64,000 nt of DNA. Origin: Mucilaginibacter celer (GTDB lineage Bacteria; Bacteroidota; Bacteroidia; Sphingobacteriales; Sphingobacteriaceae). Each line of letters starts with the position of its first letter. Position 1 is the stretch's first letter. Shown in pieces: positions 16,517 through 25,605 of this stretch. The position numbers were made by a program, and so were the translations under genes. The notes beneath the pieces are model-generated. The model did not search any database. It was not told the origin of the DNA and saw only the letters and a list, made by a program, of their open reading frames with translations. The stretch covers positions 2,728,001-2,792,000 of the forward strand of contig NZ_CP032869.1 in NCBI RefSeq assembly GCF_003576455.2, given 5' to 3'.

Positions 16517-18874
16517 TTAATTCTCCAACAAGCCGGCAGCGTAATTAACGCCCACTCGCAAAGCCTTCAAACCGCTTACGCCCTGTAGTTCTTCCAATTC
16601 CAGGTATTCAAGGTCATCCAACAAATAACCTTCCAGTTGCAGGTACCTGATGTATTCATCATACTCGGCCGCTTCGCCGGGGTTAAAGTATACCATGGCT
16701 ATTTTGCCGGGCTGGGTAAGGCGCTCAAAAGTACCGGCAATCAGCACTTTGTCGATACGTTTTTTAATTACTTCGTAACGGATATTGTATGCGCCCTCAA
16801 CATCAAAACGCCGCTCATCATTCCTGAAGCTGATATCTATCGGGTTTGAGTGGATAAAGATCAGGTGCGTGGTTTGCAGCCGGCGCGATAACTGATCGGC
16901 TAAGCCGTTGGTCATCCGCGCAATTTCGGCCATCGACCGTAGTTGCCACAACCTGATATTTTTAAGATACAGCAAATCGAAAGCACGTTGCGGCGCTATG
17001 GATTGACCGATATAAATATCATACTCCACCCCATCGGTGCGGAACTTTTCGAAGTAACACGGAAATGATTCCTGCACTTCGGTTTGCGCCTGCTCCAGGT
17101 ATTGATTTATAGAGGTGTTGATGAGCTGCATGGAGGTTTCAAGATTGCGCCGGTGCTCGTAAGCCGAGCCGTCTTCCTCGTTCAATGCGTTAAAATACCG
17201 GTCGATAACCTCTTTTTCCTCGGGATAATTTTTCCTGAAATGCTCCAGGAAGGGGTTTACGTCGTTATGAAGAAATGTATCCAGCATCAGCTCATCATTG
17301 GTGGTGATGTAGCCGCCAATACGCTCAAGCCATTCTTCGCATTTGGAGATCAGCTTGCCGGTAAGGCTCAGGCGAATATCTTTGCTCAACACTTTTAGCG
17401 TATCAACCAGTACGGTAAGCAAACTTTTTAAATCCTCCTGCAGAGCGCTGTTGCGCTCAACGGTTGAGTTGCGGATATCTATCGCTCCAAACAAGGGATA
17501 AACATGGCTAAACGCAACTGTTTCTATCTCGGGGTTCTTTTTCTTTTTATCTTTTTGTTTGATGTATTTCCAGGCCACCTCGTTAAACTTCCATTGCACA
17601 GATGGCTGGAGCGAGGTAAATTTATTTTTAATAACGGCATTGATCCGGGTCTCGAACCTGTCAATACTGTTTTGCAGCAACTGGGCAATCATGGGAGTTG
17701 TCGCACGCAATTTGGCGAGCAGATGTTCATAAAACACAATCTCATTGTATGAGTACACCTCCATAATGCCCACATTTTTCAGATTGTAGTAAACCGGAAA
17801 AATCCCGTACGATTTAACGCCAGCCTGTTTCAACACCTGTAAAAACGGAAATTTGGCTATTTTTTCATCAGTGAGCGAATTGAAAAAGATAGGCCTTGGG
17901 TTGCTGCTGTAATCATCAACCATGTTATCAAAAGTTTCTTCGGCCAGGTGAAACTCTTTGGCAGCGTGTAATAACACACTTTTTGCGCACTCTTCGTTAT
18001 CAAATATCGGTTGGTTATTGATGGACAAAAATGGCATCAGTGCAAACTGAATCCCCGGGTTTTCGGCAAGTGTTCTTAATGATTCTATTACATGCTTATA
18101 CTGTTCCTGCTCATTTGCGCTATGACTAACCAGTACGCTGCGGATATTTTCCATCGCGTATTGCAAAGTGATATCCGTAAGCGTAATAACGGTAAATCCT
18201 TTAAATTTAAACAGGTTTAAAGGTAAAACCTGCTCAATCAAGTCCAAACTCATATTGCTGTGCAAGTATGGTTCGATGGTATCAAAGTTTAATTCAGGTA
18301 ATTCACCTTTAAGCTCGATCTCTACAAAACGCGGATCGGTTTGGATATTGAAATAGCGCGATAGCCCCGTTTCGGGATCTGCATATGAAAACAGCAGTTC
18401 ATTGCGGATGGCTGATGAAAAACCGTACAAACGCTCCAATATCAGGCTGTAAATAAACCTCTTCTGCCTGTCGGCAAATACCTCGTTGCGGGGGGCGTTC
18501 AGTGCGTAAAGGTTGGAATGGTGGCTGGAATGAAAATCATAAAAAGCCTCGGTACTAAAAAATACCTTATCGGGAACGGGCGTGCTCAGCGCCCAGTGAA
18601 ACTCTTTTTCGTTGGCGATAGGCGGCGTTAGTATTGAGTAAATGAGCTCCAGCATTTCCCGGTGTTTTTCGGCATCTGCCGGGCTCATGTTCAGATCTAT
18701 GCATAAATCATGTTCAAAACGGCCTAATACGTAACGGTAAAACTCACTTTTCAGTGTTTTTTCTGTAGATACCCGTTCGCGTAAATGCTCCACGAAGGGA
18801 TTAAATGTCAGGCAGGATTCAACCTGGCATATCGAACATTCATCCTTACTTATATTTAATACTTCAGTGTGCAT
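16517..18874 (-). CDS. Large cytoplasmic GAF-type signalling protein, function unknown
   Basis: 785 residues, no signal peptide or membrane segment. The centre (about 330-430, with SLTDEKIAKFPFLQVLKQAGVKS and GIFPVYYNLKNVGIMEVYS) looks like a GAF-type sensor fold. It is followed by FGAIDIRNSTVERN, which superficially resembles the first metal motif of nucleotide cyclases but has no clear second half. The C-terminal third is helical and charged, ending in acidic EYLELEELQG. The N-terminus has a C-x2-C-x4-C cluster (DECSICQVESC). It starts 24 nt after the phosphatase/barrel gene and is probably the last gene of that operon. The GAF call is moderate; the partner or ligand is unknown. Confidence 0.65.
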   Translation of the reverse strand: MHTEVLNISKDECSICQVESCLTFNPFVEHLRERVSTEKTLKSEFYRYVLGRFEHDLCIDLNMSPADAEKHREMLELIYSILTPPIANEKEFHWALSTPVPDKVFFSTEAFYDFHSSHHSNLYALNAPRNEVFADRQKRFIYSLILERLYGFSSAIRNELLFSYADPETGLSRYFNIQTDPRFVEIELKGELPELNFDTIEPYLHSNMSLDLIEQVLPLNLFKFKGFTVITLTDITLQYAMENIRSVLVSHSANEQEQYKHVIESLRTLAENPGIQFALMPFLSINNQPIFDNEECAKSVLLHAAKEFHLAEETFDNMVDDYSSNPRPIFFNSLTDEKIAKFPFLQVLKQAGVKSYGIFPVYYNLKNVGIMEVYSYNEIVFYEHLLAKLRATTPMIAQLLQNSIDRFETRINAVIKNKFTSLQPSVQWKFNEVAWKYIKQKDKKKKNPEIETVAFSHVYPLFGAIDIRNSTVERNSALQEDLKSLLTVLVDTLKVLSKDIRLSLTGKLISKCEEWLERIGGYITTNDELMLDTFLHNDVNPFLEHFRKNYPEEKEVIDRYFNALNEEDGSAYEHRRNLETSMQLINTSINQYLEQAQTEVQESFPCYFEKFRTDGVEYDIYIGQSIAPQRAFDLLYLKNIRLWQLRSMAEIARMTNGLADQLSRRLQTTHLIFIHSNPIDISFRNDERRFDVEGAYNIRYEVIKKRIDKVLIAGTFERLTQPGKIAMVYFNPGEAAEYDEYIRYLQLEGYLLDDLEYLELEELQGVSGLKALRVGVNYAAGLLEN

Positions 18875-18898
18875 TGCTTAATTTTTTAATCCCTCACG

Positions 18899-21800
18899 TT
18901 AAAATCTGAAACCCGCCGAGAGGTATGGATACCAACCCTCTTCCGAGTAACCGGCCACAACTTTTATTACAGCTAAGCGCGCCGGTGCTACATACAATCC
19001 GGCACCTGTGCCGTTATGCCATTTATCCGAGCTTTGACCATTTTCCCAAACGCGGCCGATATCATAAAAACCAACAAAACCAATCTGGCCTGGTACTATA
19101 TAGCTGGCAAAATCGGTTAGTTTAATGCGCAGTTCCAGGTTGTTGTAAAAACTGTGCTGGCCTGCAAACCGGTACAACCTATAGCCTAAAAGGTTATCCT
19201 GAGCACCTAAAAACAGCGATTGATAGAACGATGTTTTGCCAATGGTTATACCGCCACCTACCCTATCGGCCAGTACAATGGTGCTTTTGGCGTTCAGGCT
19301 TTTGTAAAGCGCCACCTGAGGTATCAGTTGCGCAAAACTGGTTGAGTTATTGTTTAAACCTTTATAGCCCTGTAGCTTGATATTAACGTAACTACCCCAG
19401 GCAGGTAAAATTTTGTTATTACGCTTATCGTTTACAAAATTAACAACAAGGCCGGCATGTAGTTTTGTTTTATCAAAGGTATAACTATCTGGCGCGTTGG
19501 TGAGTAACGGGTATGTAATAAATCGGCCGATATTGTCATCAAGGTCTAATTTATAGTATTGAAACGACGGACCGATGGTTAACGACGTGCCCGATTCATT
19601 ACGCCACCTGAAAGCAGGGTTAAAGTTGAAGATGTTAAAACGGATGCGGTGATACTTCCTGAAATCGCCTTCCTTGATAAACTGCGTTTCGTTGCCCCGG
19701 CCAAAAAAGTTAATATTATCCGGAAAATTCACTTCGGCGTTCATCAAATAGTCGGCATTGCCAAACGCGTGAATCCACTCGCCGTTGTAACTAAACCGGA
19801 AAGCTTTGGTGCTGAAGGAGTGGCTTAAAAAAACAGTTTGCTGATCATTATAAGGCAGCTTTTGAAATCCCTCCTGGTGGGTATACCTGAACCCGGCACC
19901 CAATAACACACCCTCATCGGGGTTGTAGGAGATATTGGCCAGCGGTGCAGTCACATTCATCAGGTTAACCCTCAGGTATGATGTGTTGGCGCTATCGGCA
20001 TCAATATGTTTGTGCACGCTTGATTCATCGCCGGTAATGGTTAACTTTTTACCCCTGTCATATAACTGAACGGTATTACGCGATTTTACGATATTGTAAT
20101 TTTTGGTACCGGTACTATCAATAAAGCGCAGTTTGATGGGCGATGTAGCATTATCCAGTACCACCTTATCATCGCCACCGCTTACATAAATTCTCAGCTC
20201 TTTGGTGATATCGGGGTGATAACTCTGGTTCATGAGGGTATCTTTTACCTCACCATTTTTGTTGATCTTGTTGATCACCACGTTCAAACTCCCGTTGGGC
20301 TCATCCTTTACAGTTACAAGTTCGTTTTTGTCAGATGCATGAATATCAACTATTTTATTGATAAACTTATAGTAAAACTCCATAGCAGCCGGGATATTAG
20401 CGCGGCGTTCCTTCAATTGCTTCAGCAATACATCGTGCCTTAATTTGTACGCAGATTCGGGCAGGCGACGTAAGCCGGCTTCCAGCACTTCATCGTTCTC
20501 GGCAGCAATAAAATCATTTACAATTTTAGTCCATTGTTCGTGACTGTATTGTACCGATGGCCAGCGCTGCATAAACATGGTTTTCCAGAGGGAATATTTA
20601 ACGCTATAAATTTCGCCGCTAAAGCCCTGCAGGTTTGGTGCAAGCCATGGCTGGGCGGCAATGGTAGGCAGCACGCCCTGGTTGGTGTAAAACACCTGGT
20701 CGCGGTCGCGCGGAACGGCGGTGTATAGTTTGCCTTTGCCTTTTTCCTCATCGCGCCAGCGCCACTGGTCACCGTGTCGGTCCCAGTCGCCAATCAATAA
20801 ATCCAGCAGGCGGGCGCGTAAAAACTCCTCACCATCAACCGAGTTATCGTTATCCTCCAGCATTTTGCCAATCATTTTTACCGTATTGTCTGATTTGCCT
20901 CCCGGCTCGCGCTCTTCCAGTAAACAAACCTTATTGGCAAAAATATTAGCATACTGGCCCAACACCGGGTCGGGCGATATCACACCAATAATAGGGTTAG
21001 CATGCGGTACGCGCGCGGCCGTGGCCAGCGGGGGTACAACCAGCGCTGAAAAAGGATGCTGGGCACTCATGGCATCATTAACCCAATCCTTAGCAAACGT
21101 TTCCTGAAATTCATCGGGCAAAATTCGTTCGGGCTGTTTTTCAACGCTGCGCAGCACCCACTCCTTGCCATCCTTGTCAATTAACCTTAACGAGTGTGTT
21201 TGAAAGCCACCTCCAAGCCCTTCGGCCTTTAATCCGCCATGAATCTGCGAGAGCCTGATTACCGGCAATTTGGTTTCGGCAGCCCATTCCTTGCGATAGT
21301 TTTCGCCAAACCAGCGGCGGTGAAAATTGCTTACGCTATCATATTTGGGGTGAACCCTAACAACCATACTATCAGCCTTTATAGGTGTGTGCAGCGTATC
21401 GGGCACATTTTTAACCGAAGTGTATGGCTGCGTATAAGTAAACGCCTGCTTTACACCTTTTTCATCATCAATGTAATAGGTAAAACGAATGCTGTTATCG
21501 GTAAGCAGATCGGCAGTAACATAGCCTTGCGTGGCATCGGCAAAAAGCGAATATCTGCCTTTAATGGCATAAGTTTGTTTTGCCCCTGCACCGCTTACCA
21601 CCTGTATTTGTTTGCTTTTGATGAATTGCAAACCATGTTCGTGACCGGCCACGTGGATGAGGTTAGGAAAATCGGCAAAAACGCCATCTACCTTTTTAAT
21701 CATATCCTTATACAAGGGATGCCCCAGATCTTCGGGATTGGAGAAAGTGGAGCGTAAAAAAGGATATAACGAACCTATTACCGGCAGCGGGATCCAAAGA

Positions 21801-22504
21801 TCTTTGTTGGCTACAGTAAGCGGAAACAGGTGATCTTTAAAAGAAAAATAGCCGCCATGCGTACCATAACTTTGAAAAGGATGGTGTGAAGCCAGGATAA
21901 TCACTTTGTCCTTATTGCGCTCAAAAATCAGTTTGATTTTGTCGGCTATATCATCTTTACTTTTACAGTCGCACTCGGCACCGGGGTTGCTTTTGCTAAA
22001 GGGGTATAACCACCATTCGCTATCAAACGCAATTACGGTTAATTTATCTGAAAGATTGATCTCCACCGGATCGGGGCAGCCGTTTTCGGGTACCATTTTA
22101 AGCCCTTTATCGTTTTGTTGTTCAAGATACTCCCACTGGCGTTTTATTTTAGCCAGGCCAAGCGGCCCCGTCTTATCCCAATCGTGGTTACCCGGGATAA
22201 AGTATACCGGTGCACCATTGGCCCGCATGGGCTGGTACTGCGATTGCAGAATTTTTTTGGTTTCGGCTTCTTCGGGGCTGCCGGGCAGGCCCATTCCGCG
22301 GGGGTAAATATTATCGCCAAGATAAAACACCGAGGTTTTATTTTTGATGATATTGGCGGCAGCATGTTTCAGTACCATGCTTTGCTGCTGATCCATTTCG
22401 CCGGCATCGCCAATAAGGATGAGGCGGTATTTAACCGAGTCCTGGGCCTGGGTTTTAAGCATGCCCGTTAATAAAATAAGTAAAAGGGGTAATTTTTTAA
22501 TCAT
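18899..22504 (-). CDS. Periplasmic metallophosphatase / kinase-like / outer-membrane barrel fusion
   Basis: 1201 residues with signal peptide MIKKLPLLLILLTGMLKTQA. Residues 25-345 are a calcineurin-type phosphoesterase with all metal motifs: GDAG (32-35), GDN (63-65), GNHD (105-108), HH (207-208) and GHEHG (287-291). Residues ~395-790 match the kinase-like region of the protein at 7918-10506: GLGGGFQTHSL (429-439), WVLRSVEK (449-456), GDWDRH (572-577) and PRDRDQ (D600, D602). The remaining ~350 residues are a surface antigen/BamA-type beta-barrel ending in SAGFRF. The soluble domains would face the periplasm. It lies in an apparent operon with ppk1 and a phytase-like gene, suggesting phosphate-ester chemistry at the envelope. 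Phosphatase and barrel calls are firm; the kinase-like call is inference. Confidence 0.85.
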   Translation of the reverse strand: MIKKLPLLLILLTGMLKTQAQDSVKYRLILIGDAGEMDQQQSMVLKHAAANIIKNKTSVFYLGDNIYPRGMGLPGSPEEAETKKILQSQYQPMRANGAPVYFIPGNHDWDKTGPLGLAKIKRQWEYLEQQNDKGLKMVPENGCPDPVEINLSDKLTVIAFDSEWWLYPFSKSNPGAECDCKSKDDIADKIKLIFERNKDKVIILASHHPFQSYGTHGGYFSFKDHLFPLTVANKDLWIPLPVIGSLYPFLRSTFSNPEDLGHPLYKDMIKKVDGVFADFPNLIHVAGHEHGLQFIKSKQIQVVSGAGAKQTYAIKGRYSLFADATQGYVTADLLTDNSIRFTYYIDDEKGVKQAFTYTQPYTSVKNVPDTLHTPIKADSMVVRVHPKYDSVSNFHRRWFGENYRKEWAAETKLPVIRLSQIHGGLKAEGLGGGFQTHSLRLIDKDGKEWVLRSVEKQPERILPDEFQETFAKDWVNDAMSAQHPFSALVVPPLATAARVPHANPIIGVISPDPVLGQYANIFANKVCLLEEREPGGKSDNTVKMIGKMLEDNDNSVDGEEFLRARLLDLLIGDWDRHGDQWRWRDEEKGKGKLYTAVPRDRDQVFYTNQGVLPTIAAQPWLAPNLQGFSGEIYSVKYSLWKTMFMQRWPSVQYSHEQWTKIVNDFIAAENDEVLEAGLRRLPESAYKLRHDVLLKQLKERRANIPAAMEFYYKFINKIVDIHASDKNELVTVKDEPNGSLNVVINKINKNGEVKDTLMNQSYHPDITKELRIYVSGGDDKVVLDNATSPIKLRFIDSTGTKNYNIVKSRNTVQLYDRGKKLTITGDESSVHKHIDADSANTSYLRVNLMNVTAPLANISYNPDEGVLLGAGFRYTHQEGFQKLPYNDQQTVFLSHSFSTKAFRFSYNGEWIHAFGNADYLMNAEVNFPDNINFFGRGNETQFIKEGDFRKYHRIRFNIFNFNPAFRWRNESGTSLTIGPSFQYYKLDLDDNIGRFITYPLLTNAPDSYTFDKTKLHAGLVVNFVNDKRNNKILPAWGSYVNIKLQGYKGLNNNSTSFAQLIPQVALYKSLNAKSTIVLADRVGGGITIGKTSFYQSLFLGAQDNLLGYRLYRFAGQHSFYNNLELRIKLTDFASYIVPGQIGFVGFYDIGRVWENGQSSDKWHNGTGAGLYVAPARLAVIKVVAGYSEEGWYPYLSAGFRF

Positions 22505-22558
22505 AAGGACCGGATTAGATGTGTATGTTTTTAAGGTTTTATCAAAGCTTTATAAAAG

Positions 22559-23455
22559 TTACTTTACAAAGCTGAATTTCAATATATTACCGGCGCTTAA
22601 CTGATCCCCTTCGTTAGAGATATACAGGTTACGCTGATTATCAAAGGCCATGCCCTCGGGCTGAACAAAAATGGTAACGCTTAGCGGATAAACGTTTTTA
22701 ATCTTCCAGCCGGTATCGGTAACCACCAGCATTTTATTTACTGCCGATACGATATACCACTCGTTAGTAGCCGTGTTTTTTGCCATAGCCGAGGGGCGGA
22801 ACGCTACCCGTTTTTTATTTACCAGCCGCTCAATCTCATTTACGTCGATAGTAAAATTGCCGCTTTGCTTCAGTGTGCCATCCGCCTGTAACTGCAAAAT
22901 ATAGCCGCTGCTGCTTTTTGATGTTTTTTCGTCGGTGCAGTGTTTACACAGTACATAAATCAAACCTGTTTTTTCGTCGGCTGCCATAGCTTCAAACTCG
23001 CCTTCGGGCAGCAGATCTTTTATTTTTTGTACATGGGCAACTTCTTTACTCCTAACTTCGCTATACGGAAAGGTGAAGAGCATGCCATCGCTTTTAAGCA
23101 TAATCACCCAATCGCGGCAAATAGCTACGTCTTCGTAATCGCCGCTTTTGGCAAATTTGGTGTAGGCAGCTTTTGCATCGCCCAACTTCAAATTAAATAA
23201 AAAACCTTCTTCATCCTGCTGGGCATAAACCGAATCGCTTTTGCCTTTGTGAAATGCAAAACCCGAGATCTCGGTCAAATCATCGGGCATTTTATATTTT
23301 ACAGGTTTGTTCAGATCATAACCCGGAGGGCTTGCCGGTATAGCTTTCTCTTTGTTTTTGCACGATATCGTTAAAAAAATGCCCGCAAGCGCTATTATTC
23401 CGGTAATATAAACAGCTGCCCTGCGCAAAGCGCCTTTTGTTTTAAACATCATCAT
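22559..23455 (-). CDS. SdiA-regulated/phytase-like beta-propeller lipoprotein
   Basis: 298 residues with an N-terminal hydrophobic segment and lipobox (IFLTISCKNKEK). The body has repeated beta-propeller strands typical of the SdiA-regulated/esterase-like phytase group: ISGFAFHKGKSDSVYAQQDEEG, YEDVAICRD, EFEAMAADEKTGLIYVLCK and PEGMAFDNQRNLYISNEGD. Phytase activity is known for some relatives only, so the substrate here is uncertain. Its ATG overlaps the ppk1 stop codon (ATGA), a strong sign of coupled translation with polyphosphate kinase, and 54 nt separate it from the phosphatase fusion gene downstream. Confidence 0.8.
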   Translation of the reverse strand: MMMFKTKGALRRAAVYITGIIALAGIFLTISCKNKEKAIPASPPGYDLNKPVKYKMPDDLTEISGFAFHKGKSDSVYAQQDEEGFLFNLKLGDAKAAYTKFAKSGDYEDVAICRDWVIMLKSDGMLFTFPYSEVRSKEVAHVQKIKDLLPEGEFEAMAADEKTGLIYVLCKHCTDEKTSKSSSGYILQLQADGTLKQSGNFTIDVNEIERLVNKKRVAFRPSAMAKNTATNEWYIVSAVNKMLVVTDTGWKIKNVYPLSVTIFVQPEGMAFDNQRNLYISNEGDQLSAGNILKFSFVK

Positions 23456-25488
23456 ATACTTTTTTGCTGTAACAGTTCGTAAATAGCCCGCTGCGATTGT
23501 ACCGGCGGTTCCGTTCTATCAACCCTGATGTTTTGTAATTGTTCGTTTAAAGTTACCGCCTGTACGTTATCCCGCAGTTGTATTTCGATCATGTCCATAA
23601 CTTCCTGCTTTATCTTTTCATCATAAACCGGGAAACAAACCTCAATGCGGCGGTAAATATTCCGGTTCATCCAATCGGCCGAGCCCATAAAAACCTCCGG
23701 ATTGCCGCCGTTGTGGAATATAAAAATGCGGCCATGCTCCAGGTAACGGTCAACTATGCGGCGAATGGCGATGTTTTCGCTCATCCCCTTCACTCCCGGT
23801 ATTAAACAGCAGATGCTGCGTACTATCATCCTGATCTGCACACCAGCCTGCGATGCTTCGTACAGTTTACCTATCAACACCCGCTCTTCAAGGTTATTCA
23901 TTTTTATGGTGATGGCTGCCGGGTTGCCCTTGCGTGCCTGTTCAATTTCGCGATCAATCAGCGCAATAAACTTCGATTGCAGGTTGAACTGAGCCACCAA
24001 CAGGTGCTGAAAATCAATATCGTATCCATCGGATGATTTTGCTTTTTTAGCAAGGTAGATAAACAACAGATCCATATCGCGCAACAACTGCGGATTGGCC
24101 GTCATCATGATATGATCGGTATAAAAAGCAGCCGTACTCTCGTTAAAATTACCTGTTGCCAGCAGGCCGGCATATTTTACACGCCCATCAACCACTCTTT
24201 TCACCAAACCAACCTTGGCATGCACCTTTATGGCCTTATCGCTGTATATAATGCTTGCTCCTGCGGCTTTTAGTCTTTTAGCCCATTTAATATTGTTGGC
24301 TTCATCAAAACGGGCTTTCAACTCAACCAAAACGCGTACCTTTTTACCGCGTTCGGCAGCACTGATCATCGCGTTTACAATACGCGAGTCGCTCGCTACA
24401 CGGTACAGAGTGACAGAAATCTCTTCTACATCTTCATCAATGGCAGCCTCGTTAAAAAAACGCAGAATGGCATTATATGATTGATACGGCGCATGAAAAA
24501 TGCAATCGCCCTTGGCTATATAATCAAATATCGATTCATCGGCGCTTATTTGCCTGTTAACCAAAGCAGGCCATTTGATGTATTTAAGCCCCGGGCCACC
24601 GGCTGGCAGGCCCATTAAATCTTTTAAATTATGATAAAAACCACCCTCAACAATGCTCGATCCCTGTAAGCCCAGCTTATCTTCAATTAAATGAAGCACT
24701 CTGAGCGGGATACCCGGCTGGTGCAAAAAGCGGGTGGCCAGTCCCATATCACGTTTCAATAGCTGTTTTTCAATCTGCTCCTGTACATCACCCTCATAAT
24801 CATCGTTAAGATCAAGCTCGGCATCGCGGGTTATTTTAAAACTGTAGCAACCTTTTATCTCTTCCGTTTTAAAAATCTTATCCAGATTGTACCGGATAAT
24901 ATCATCTAAAAAAACAATATACTGTTTGCCATCCTCATTAACACTGAAAAAACGCGGCAACTGGTTTGATGGGATGTTCAGGATCACCGGTCGTTCTTTA
25001 CCATCCTTCAGCCCAAGGTTCACCAAAAAATAAAGCTTATTATTTTCGGGAAAGAATTGCTTTTTGCCGCCAATTAAATCGGCAGGCTGCAAAAATGCCA
25101 GTACCTGGCTGTAAAAATAATCGTTTACCCTATCGGCAATAGCTGCAGGGATGGGTTCATGAAAAAGCAGGTGGATGTTATTTTCTTTTAGCAGCGGAAT
25201 CAGCCTTCCGGTAAAAACCTGTCCAAACCGGTTTTGCATTTGCTCAACCAGTTGCCGGGCTTTATCGGGCACATCATCGTTTTGTTCGGTTTTATTTAGC
25301 AGGTTAAGTTTATGCAGGGCCATAACCACGGGCATGCGCACGCGGTAAAACTCATCTAAATTAGATGAAAATATGGCCAGGAAACTAATCCTTTCCAGTA
25401 CCGGCAAATCCTCACTTTCGGCCTCCATCAAAATGCGCTCGTTAAACAAAAGCCAGCTCAGGTCGCGGTCAAAAAATGAGTATTCCAT
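23452..25488 (-). CDS. ppk1: Polyphosphate kinase 1
   Basis: Makes inorganic polyphosphate from ATP reversibly, membrane-associated in the cytoplasm. 678 residues, the usual length. The N-terminal part begins FFDRDLSWLLFNERIL, characteristic of PPK1. The two catalytic-site His regions are present: KVHAKVGLV (autophosphorylated His by family homology) and RYLEHGRIFIFHNGG, together with GSADWMNRN of the phospholipase D-like fold. TGNFNESTA and LVELKARFDEANNI are further signatures. First gene of the block ppk1, phytase-like, phosphatase fusion, GAF-type; the HD-PycTM gene lies 117 nt upstream on the same strand. Confidence 0.96.
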   Translation of the reverse strand: MEYSFFDRDLSWLLFNERILMEAESEDLPVLERISFLAIFSSNLDEFYRVRMPVVMALHKLNLLNKTEQNDDVPDKARQLVEQMQNRFGQVFTGRLIPLLKENNIHLLFHEPIPAAIADRVNDYFYSQVLAFLQPADLIGGKKQFFPENNKLYFLVNLGLKDGKERPVILNIPSNQLPRFFSVNEDGKQYIVFLDDIIRYNLDKIFKTEEIKGCYSFKITRDAELDLNDDYEGDVQEQIEKQLLKRDMGLATRFLHQPGIPLRVLHLIEDKLGLQGSSIVEGGFYHNLKDLMGLPAGGPGLKYIKWPALVNRQISADESIFDYIAKGDCIFHAPYQSYNAILRFFNEAAIDEDVEEISVTLYRVASDSRIVNAMISAAERGKKVRVLVELKARFDEANNIKWAKRLKAAGASIIYSDKAIKVHAKVGLVKRVVDGRVKYAGLLATGNFNESTAAFYTDHIMMTANPQLLRDMDLLFIYLAKKAKSSDGYDIDFQHLLVAQFNLQSKFIALIDREIEQARKGNPAAITIKMNNLEERVLIGKLYEASQAGVQIRMIVRSICCLIPGVKGMSENIAIRRIVDRYLEHGRIFIFHNGGNPEVFMGSADWMNRNIYRRIEVCFPVYDEKIKQEVMDMIEIQLRDNVQAVTLNEQLQNIRVDRTEPPVQSQRAIYELLQQKSI

Positions 25489-25506
25489 AGTGTTGTGTTA
25501 ATTTTA

Positions 25507-25577
25507 GTCGTAAGTCATAAGTAGTAAGTCAAAAAACAAAATGACTTCGGGACTTAGGACCAGGTACTACCGACTTA
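25507..25577. repeat. Imperfect palindrome of AAGTC/GACTT units between HD-PycTM and ppk1
   Basis: The left side reads AGTCGTAAGTCATAAGTAG, the right side GACTTCGGGACTTAGGAC and CCGACTT, in inverse orientation around an A-rich centre. It is of the same style as the elements at 5836-5903 and 33039-33109, but the unit sequence differs. It occupies much of the gap upstream of ppk1 and could act as an attenuator or separate the transcripts. Confidence 0.55.
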
Positions 25578-25605
25578 ACAATAGTTTTGGCGAAAAACCT
25601 GCCGT

